Source: Isoetes taiwanensis (taxonomy: Eukaryota; Streptophyta; Lycopodiopsida; Isoetales; Isoetaceae). From it: a stretch of 64,000 nt of DNA. The position numbers were made by a program, and so were the translations under genes. The notes below the pieces were generated by a model, which was not told the origin of the DNA, did no database searches, and worked only from the letters and a program-made list of their open reading frames with translations. The DNA is taken from the NCBI GenBank assembly GCA_021234155.1, contig JAJEKV010000028.1, forward strand, positions 17,164,825-17,228,824, in the 5' to 3' direction. Shown piece after piece: positions 57,424-64,000 of this stretch (the stretch's first letter is position 1; each line of letters starts with the position of its first letter).

Positions 57424-58470
57424 TTAGACAATGAAGTTATTGTTGCCAACAGCATTTACTTGATCAATATGATCTGCAACCAAGAGGTTTGTGTGCACTG
57501 CAGGAATGAGTGCATGATTGTTCTTAGTCTTCATAGCAGACGGAGCTTCTTTGGGGCTGCCAGTAACAACAGCATTTACTTGATCAATATGATCTGCAGC
57601 CAAGAGGTTTGTGTGCACTGCAGGAATGAGTGCATGATTGCTCTTAGTATTCACAGCAGACGGAGCTCCTTTGGGGCTGCCAGTAACAAGAGGTTGGAAT
57701 TCCAAGATTGTAGAGCAGGGGCTTCCCTGACCAGAATCATCGCACACCAGGCTAGATTCAACACTGTGGAGCTTGGTCCCGGAGGCATTGAAGAAGAGAT
57801 CTTGGATCAAGCAGACACAGTTGAGTTGCTTTTCCTTGGGCGAAATGACACAGACTTCCCCATTGAGTTGGGGACATCTAATAGTGCCAAGATGATCTGT
57901 TGGGTTCTCTGCTGCAGATTCTGGAGCAGCTGTCAAACCAAGTGGCCAGCCCTCTTCAATGGGATCGATAGCAGTGAGGGCAAGTGGGCCAAATCTGTTG
58001 TGACATGAAAGGACCTCAGGAGGCAAAGGAGGTTCCAAAGCTGACTCAAGGATAAAGGGCTTTTCCATTGGAACAGGGGAAGGCGTTGGGATGTTAAGAG
58101 GACAGGCCTTCATGGAGCACTCACCCCCATAGTCTGGGGCAATAGCAACGGTCTGCTTCTTGGTAGACTTTTTTGGATCAATTTCCATAAAACCATCAGA
58201 GTCAATCATAGGGGCCAGTCTATTTTTGTCTTGAGTGTGTGATCTGTTGTGCTCAAGGACCGGGGAGTGGTCTGAACATATGTCCCCAGCATGCACCCTG
58301 GCTCCACAACCAGAACAGGGGAAGGGGAGATCAGAGATAGAGAGAATAAACTCTATTAAAGTATTGTTAAATCCCTTGAAGAAGACAGAACGTGGACGTG
58401 GCTTTAAAATATCCACTGTGATGCAAATCTTTGGGGCCTCAGAGGTGTAAATTGTTTTATTTTTAATCAT
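57424..58470 (-). CDS. LINE ORF1-like protein with zinc knuckle, partial
   Basis: Open for 348 codons. The N-terminus has APKICITVDILKPRPRSVFF, then LPFPCSGCGARVHAGDIC, the CCHC knuckle that follows the DUF4283 domain in plant LINE ORF1 proteins. A long hydrophilic, Pro/Ser-rich tail follows and ends with a 40-residue tandem duplication. The upstream DUF4283 domain is not readable in frame, so the true start is lost or lies beyond a break. It probably belongs to LINE B. Confidence 0.65.
   Translation of the reverse strand: MIKNKTIYTSEAPKICITVDILKPRPRSVFFKGFNNTLIEFILSISDLPFPCSGCGARVHAGDICSDHSPVLEHNRSHTQDKNRLAPMIDSDGFMEIDPKKSTKKQTVAIAPDYGGECSMKACPLNIPTPSPVPMEKPFILESALEPPLPPEVLSCHNRFGPLALTAIDPIEEGWPLGLTAAPESAAENPTDHLGTIRCPQLNGEVCVISPKEKQLNCVCLIQDLFFNASGTKLHSVESSLVCDDSGQGSPCSTILEFQPLVTGSPKGAPSAVNTKSNHALIPAVHTNLLAADHIDQVNAVVTGSPKEAPSAMKTKNNHALIPAVHTNLLVADHIDQVNAVGNNNFIV
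57452..57691 (-). repeat. 120-bp tandem duplication inside LINE ORF1
   Basis: Units 57452-57571 and 57572-57691 differ at about seven positions, and the 120-bp length keeps the frame open. On the protein level the unit runs from VTGSPK to DHIDQVNAV. Confidence 0.85.
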
Positions 58471-61400
58471 TCTTTATATGTGTATTCAAGTGTTAGGAAT
58501 TGCATAGCCATCTGTCCTAACACATTCGATGTTTCATGGTGTCTCATGATAAGATGTGGGTATCCTTTTTAGAGCACCGTCATCTTGGAAGACATAGCCA
58601 CACCATCATTGGCAAATGTATTTTGAATTTCGATAGGTTTTAAGGTTATCCAGAGATAAAATTGGTTTAATGTGATTCAATGTCATTGAATTGGCTTTGA
58701 TATCGTTGAATTGGCTTTGCATTCTCAGGTGTGGAGTAGTGACTGAAAACATACATTGACATACGTCCATGTTCCATGCAGGCATTTGTTGACATCTATG
58801 ATTTTGTTGTGATTTTGTGGCTCTGAATGGCTGCCATCATCGCACTTCATTTTTTGTCTTATTCAATTTAGTTATATGCAGTTAAACATGTATTTCCTTC
58901 ATTTTGTAGGTCCGAACATATGGAAGACATCTGCTTAGTACATAATACTTCCAACATGTCTTTCAAAGGTAACATAGTATGTGCACTAAATTTGAATGTA
59001 CCTAGCTTTCACATGGGTTTAATGCATTGGTTCAGAAGTATAAGCTAATAGTACATTGAAGAGTTCTATAAATTTGTTACTCACTAATTTGTCAAAATGG
59101 ATATAACTTGCAGAGGCAGCTGGTTATCTGCAAAAATGTTGTGTGGTCTGCAAAGAGGAATTACACATTAGCAAGTGAGTTCATCTTTGTCGTACCTATA
59201 ATTATAATGGTGGTCTTGCATGCTATTCTCATAAATATCTATGATCTTCTACAATTGCAAAGACAACTTGACTTATCATCATCAAATGTGTAATTTTGTT
59301 TATTGTAATGAACTTCAGAGTTGAAGTACTTTGGCATTTTTGATACGCAGAGAATAGTATGCTTCCTCTATTTTAGGTTTTGCTTTAAAAGTGCCTTGCG
59401 TTCAAGCTCTGGAGAACCGCTTCATTCCACAGTTAACCGTTTCATTCCACAGTTAACTATTAAAGTTTAGGGTTCATTTTAATATTTCTTATTAAGTAGA
59501 ACATGCAGAAGTATGAAATGCTTGCTCTTTTCTGTATCAAGAATAAGCCACTCGCACATTTACTGTTTTCACTCCTATATTAATAAAGCATTGGCAACAA
59601 TGTATGATTATGAAGGTATAAATCCATATTAGACCCAAGATCTTTGTGGTCCATGTGAGCAAATCAAGAAAGCACCAAACATGTCCCTATGTTGTTATTG
59701 AAGCTTGCTTATCTTTTCTAAGTCACTTTTAGCTGGAATCTTTGCCAGGCAAGCCCAAACAGTTGGAACTATTGGGCTATATGCAGGAACAGTCCTATAA
59801 AATTAGGCTTCTTTTTCTTTTCAATTATATTTTATCATGCCACATAAATTGCCTTTGTCTGTCATGCTTTACCTCAAAGTTCTTCTAAGATCTGTCGTTA
59901 TATTAACATTGTTATACAGTTATTATGAGCTTTGCATACACTGAGTGATAGATGCCTAGCCCTCGATTTAGCTTATTGCATGTGTTTTTTTATTGCAGGT
60001 GTCGCTACGGCATTTGGATGACATTATTGAAGGAGTTACCTTTTAGGTTGGAAACTTTATTCTTCCTGGTTTTTCATTGTAACATTGACTCGCCTTGTGA
60101 GCTATGTACAAACAAGATTCTAGATAAAGCAGTCAGATGGCTATGCTCTGATATACTCTGATGCATATAAAGGTACGTTTTAGTTCTTTATTTTAAATGT
60201 TCTTATAGTTAATCTGTAATCGACAATTGCTCTGTGAATGCTTATGGCAGAACGAACAGTTTGGGCCTTTAGAGCAAGGATGCCCCTTTTGATTTGGAAC
60301 TCATTGCAAATCACCTTACTGTTACTTCTTTATTTTAATGGTTCCTAGCATTGAGGAGTATGGATTTACCGCATGATTATTTCTTAGATTGTGCTTTAGA
60401 ATCATAATAGATAAGAATTTAAATGACTGCTACATGTTTGTTGAGTTGTACAGTTCTCTCTGCTCGAAGAATCCATAGGCATTACATACCAATTTCCAGG
60501 TCATATGCTTTGAGACCCGAGGGCTTAATCTAATAAAAATAAACATCTAACATGCTTTGTATACTTTTTTGTAAAGTATAGCTTGGTGTGTTTTACCTTA
60601 TACAGGTCGTTTCCAAAATGTTATTAGCAACTGCAATGTTCCGGGATTTGGTATTGGTAGACCATTCTTTAGGAGGTGCCATTCTCTACAGCATAATCAG
60701 GGTGAGAAAACAATTATAGTGCATTGCTTCTTATTGAATCGTTAGCAGAGCTGGAGTCCTGTACTTCATTCATTATACTTTGTCATAGAGATGAATCCAT
60801 CTTCAAGTTTATTAGTTTGTTTCAGAGGTCAGTTTGCATATAGGTCTGAGTCTGGACAATTCCGCATGGTATCTTCTTTCCATCTTTGAGCTTTAAAGAT
60901 ATCATTTTTTTATAGCTTTGTGAAAGTACCATTCCTCTTAACATTCCGAAGCTCACAGTTAAATATGCCAAGGCTTAAACATGGTTTAGCATTATGTTGG
61001 AGATTCATTTTATGGGCTGGGGTATATATGCTTTGAGTAATTTGGTGTCTTTTTTGTAATCAGGAGTGTACTTATTGCCCTGGTGCAAAAAGCAATAGAT
61101 GGCTGCATTTGAGTTGCACTTTCTAGGGACAAATAATCTATATTCTTTTTAAATCCATGGCATCAATTTCTCATTTGACATTAGGTTAACATAACATTCA
61201 CATATGGATTTTATTATCCCACCACAGGACTTTCTATGATTTAGTAGGTCTGGCATCCTATCCTTAGTATGCAAAGAGGAGGACCAGAACTCACTAGACG
61301 AGGGGATTTGCATTTTCCACGTCTTGCAGTTGTGACATCCAATCTCAATTTATAATTCATCCTTTCTACTAAAAGTTGGTAATGGATATAATTTCTGATT

Positions 61401-62579
61401 TGTTGTCATCCTTTTTAAATCAAGACTTCTTAGGGAACATAACTGCTTATTATGGACGATAAAATCATATTCTATTCTATTCTATTATTTAGGTGAATCT
61501 ATCTATATTCCAGAGCTGAAATCCTTTTAAAGGCTTCTTTATCTGTAATGTATTGAGATGAGTTATCTTGCAATTTTTAGAGCCAAGACCAGAGGAGTTT
61601 ATTATATTCTGAAAATCAACTCTGTTTCAAAGAATTGATTGAGACTCACATTGTAGTAAGCAATCTCGCTTTTCATTTGTTTGCTGCTATACCTTGAAAA
61701 TGTTCACAAATGTTAATGGTTTCTATTGCAACCTCTGGTTAATTTTGTTCCAAGCAACTGCCCTATTACATGGGATAACGGGAAAATGGAACTCCCTTTA
61801 TCTTTTTTTCAGTTAAGGCAAATAAGCTTAGCTCTCACATGAAATCTTTTATTAGTTGAGACAAATAAGCTTCATCCTTGAAGAACTCTTTCCAATTAAA
61901 ATAAATAAGATTCATATTCACATGTTTGCCATAGATGACTAATTTGTTCTTCATTTTTAACCTTTTGATATTTTCTCTTAAACTATAAAACCTAGAGTGT
62001 GCATTGCTGGAATGGCCAATATATGCAATTCATCAACGAGAAGTCATTAGGGCACGCATTCCTAAAATGGCCAATATCTTCAAAATGCAATTCATTAACA
62101 AGACATTAGACAAAATGAAAAGGAAGGTTGAAAAACTGATGAAGCAGGAACTTTCTATTTAATTACCACATGCATCTCTAGATCACAGCATTGTACATGA
62201 GAATCTGTCTATGTTATTTCTTGATGGGTGATAAAAACCATTCAAATCAATCCCCTAGAACTTTAGGAAACCCAACTTAAAAAATAATAAATCCAAAAAG
62301 GTTTTACACTCGCTGGAAACTAAAATATCCGTTCCCTCTACAGGTGCCACATAAAGTAACAATGGAGGAAAATAGATCAATTGCATACATGTTGTAACAA
62401 GGCATGTCATTCAAACTTGATCTAACTATGCACAAGGCATAACGATCGACTACAATGCAACTCCAATCTACTCAGTGAATAACTATACCAACAACTAGAA
62501 CACAACTAGATGCAATCTAACAAGATGTGTTTCGCAGTTGTAATATGTATTAGTTCGTTACATTAATATCGTAGTTATT
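58471..62579. other. Intron-rich looking but unassigned DNA
   Basis: AT-rich plus-strand DNA with several short segments bounded by good acceptor and donor sites, for example 58912-58968, 59114-59173, 59999-60171 and 60607-60700. None gives a recognisable protein block, although 60607-60700 can be read with VDHSLGGAIL, reminiscent of a lipase-type GHSLGG nucleophile elbow. A 20-bp tandem duplication lies at 59417-59456. Because a Helitron 3' end closes the region, captured gene fragments are possible. Otherwise nothing is supported. Confidence 0.3.
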
Positions 62580-62607
62580 CCCGGCAACGCCGGGCACCCG
62601 TTACTAG
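62580..62607 (+). mobile_element. Helitron 3' terminus, second copy
   Basis: Hairpin CCCGGC-AAC-GCCGGG (62580-62594), then 13 bases ending CTAG at 62604-62607, followed by host T. The hairpin loop and the TTACTAG end match the Helitron at 32036, so both belong to related families. The 5' TC end was not identified. TCTATCTATATT near 61498 is only a weak candidate. Confidence 0.75.
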
Positions 62608-62983
62608 TTTATATGGTTTTGAGAATATGCTTAAATATTAGGGAAAATTATTAAAAAAATACCTTTAATGTTTTTGCAAAATTGTGAAATGCCCCTGTTT
62701 TAGGGGTAACTTTTATAAAATGACCATAATATTTTTATGATGATTCAAATAAGAATGTGTCCTTTAGATGAATTCTAGTCGAGGATGATATCTTCCCACC
62801 AAAGCTAAAATCATCTAAATCGGAATCTGGAATCTTAAGTTATGATTACGATTTGTTTGTGTTTAAAAAATAATATAACTTGTGATAGTAATTTTAGCGT
62901 TGATGAAAAAATATCGTCTTGATATAAGAGAAATACCCCTTAGAGCATTTTCCCAATTTTGCAAAAAAAAAAAAAAAAGGGAG

Positions 62984-63110
62984 TATTTTTGGGTTGCCCC
63001 TAGGGGGGCAAACCCATGTGGGTTTATGGCATATCCAAGTATATGCCGGCATATACTTAGAATATGCTGGTGACTGCTCCAAACTGGCTGTTGCCAGTAA
63101 ACTCGCGGTC
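62984..63110 (+). repeat. Interspersed repeat, copy B
   Basis: Shares TTTTTGGGTTGCCCCT, CATGTGGGTTTATGGCATAT, GACTGCTCCAAAC and the AACTCGCGGTC end with copy A at 6453-6585, in the same order. A run of 16 A lies just upstream (62963-62978). Its nature is unknown. Confidence 0.6.
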
Positions 63111-63703
63111 AGCGATGTTGACGCCCGAACCCCCCTCCATGACTCAGCTTCGGCTATGGCTATGCCTCTCGCCGGAGTATTGCATGCAGATTTTTATTAA
63201 AGCAGACTATTGCACTATATTTTAGGGAGCAATCTGCGACGCCTAGCAACGGCCGGAGGAAGGTAAGGTGCAAGGTCGACTATAGTTAAGCCCTTTCAAC
63301 TTCCGTCGAATCTTAGAAGCTTAGGGAAGGCCCTCAGAGATCGGAAGCCCCTCGTAGATCGAATGTTTTTTTTGTTTCGCCCCTGCTCTGTTTCGGGATG
63401 CAAACATCATCTATTCTATTCCTTGAAAGGTCGGATTTCTGGCAGCTATTTAATCCGTCTGGATCAGCTTTGACCTGCTTCAAATCCCCTTGATTTACAA
63501 CAAAGGTTAACTCTGGCTATGGCGGATTCCGGTCAGTCCACAACAGACCCTTGCAAGAAATACAGTAACATAACATACCATGAAGGTTTAGTTACAGATT
63601 TTAGTGTTTTTTCTCAGGAGATGGATGATTCATAAGTAACAAAATAATGTAACATATATGAGAAAGGATCACTAATAAGGGATTTACCCTGTTTAGTTGG
63701 CAG
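63111..63703 (+). other. Region upstream of the SDR exon
   Basis: No coding block matching an SDR N-terminus (TGxxxGIG) was found here, so earlier exons are missing or lie outside. The last bases before 63704 form a usable acceptor (GTTTAGTTGGCAG). Confidence 0.35.
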
Positions 63704-63873
63704 ATGTGGCTGATAGCAATGCCATAAGTTTGGCTGTGAATATCGCATTTGAATGGAGACCAATAGACGTGCTGGTTTGCAATGCTGGAAACGCTCATGC
63801 AGGGTATAGAGACGAAGTTCCACTCAAGGATCTAGAGGCGGTGTTGCAAACTAACGTTTTTGACACCCTTTAA
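63704..63873 (+). pseudogene. Short-chain dehydrogenase exon, KDSR/TSC10-like
   Basis: After the acceptor the exon reads VADSNAISLAVNIAF, PIDVLVCNAGNAHAGY and VPLKDLEAVLQTNVF. The NAG motif and the following helix ending in N are the central block of classical SDR enzymes (cofactor-stabilising Asn). The wording is closest, from memory, to 3-ketodihydrosphingosine reductase, which makes sphinganine at the ER, but other SDRs cannot be excluded. The glycine-rich NAD(P) motif and the YxxxK catalytic pair are not in the window. The exon is cut within VFDTL by a palindromic MITE-like sequence, so this copy is probably broken. Confidence 0.55.
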
Positions 63874-63874
63874 A

Positions 63875-64000
63875 GGGTGAAAGTATGCTGGTGGGTAGCA
63901 AAAGCATGCGTCCGGACGCATGCTTATAGCAGGGTTTTAGCCCGCTATCAGCACCCCTGCTTTTGCTTAATCTGGGTGCTGATGGGCGTAACTGCCCGTC
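63875..64000 (+). mobile_element. MITE-like left end, runs off the window
   Basis: Begins GGGTGAAAGTATGCT, close to the terminal repeat of the MITEs at 22569 and 56527. It contains a perfect 24-bp palindrome (63902-63925, centre GTCCGGAC) and a 10-bp inverted pair (63947-63956 with 63974-63983, ATCAGCACCC). The junction itself is a 16-bp palindrome (63864-63879). The right end lies beyond the window. Confidence 0.55.

Larger units (their letters stand above)
45394..58470 (-). mobile_element. LINE B (L1 type), minus strand, split by Copia
   Basis: On the minus strand: ORF1 at 58470-57424, ORF2 endonuclease from 55571, reverse transcriptase to 52952, then a 6-kb Copia insertion, and the ORF2 C-terminus from 46892 to 45706. 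A T-rich tract at 45405-45434 (A-rich on the element strand) is the likely 3' tail. Between ORF1 and ORF2 lie 1.85 kb that include a MITE. Linking ORF1 to ORF2 is an inference from order and strand. Target duplications were not found. Confidence 0.75.

Overview
The window is nuclear DNA of a land plant, dominated by nested transposable elements. The evidence is a plant-type phospholipase D alpha gene with short GT-AG introns, a PPR-protein fragment, plant LINEs with a zf-RVT-like C-terminus, Copia elements primed by initiator tRNA-Met, and Helitron ends with a CTAG terminus. A chromodomain Ty3/Gypsy element close to the Tcn1/sushi type, and a transposase-like family with a DGCSSQFK signature, hint at a non-flowering vascular plant. 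That placement is a weak inference.

Layout. 1-2340: gene-free DNA ending in a CpG-rich ~96-bp tandem array. 2341-4585: a 5'-truncated Copia remnant whose 3' LTR abuts a PPR fragment. 4586-11370: gene-poor, with three foldback/MITE-like elements and two exons of a TRAPPC5-like gene beside an interspersed repeat. 11371-14300: the one convincingly intact host gene, PLD alpha, in three coding exons. 15903-17093: a possible solo LTR. 17257-21842: a degenerate transposase-like gene (+) meeting, tail to tail, a degenerate coiled-coil/RING-like/FCP1-like gene (-). 22569-28137: a MITE, then an unrecognised decayed minus-strand gene with a second FCP1-like fragment and a scattered palindromic motif. 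29630-36765: the chromovirus, split inside its reverse transcriptase by a minus-strand Helitron (32036-34221) that is almost wholly a polypyrimidine/polypurine tract. 37898-44937: a full-length LINE (LINE A) with 18-bp target-site duplications and an extra Cys-rich third ORF. 45394-58470: a minus-strand LINE (LINE B) split by a young, nearly intact Copia (46893-52951, TTTGC target-site duplication). 56527-56848: a MITE of the same family as 22569-22891. 62580-62607: a second Helitron 3' terminus. 63704-63873: an SDR exon (KDSR/TSC10-like), cut by a palindrome-rich MITE-like end at 63875.

The parts do not form a pathway. The host genes visible are PLD alpha, the SDR exon, and relics of PPR, TRAPPC5 and FCP1-like genes. 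The rest is insertion history: Copia into LINE B, Helitron into chromovirus, MITE-like end into an SDR exon. All coordinates and alignments were read by eye, so element edges without stated target-site duplications are approximate.
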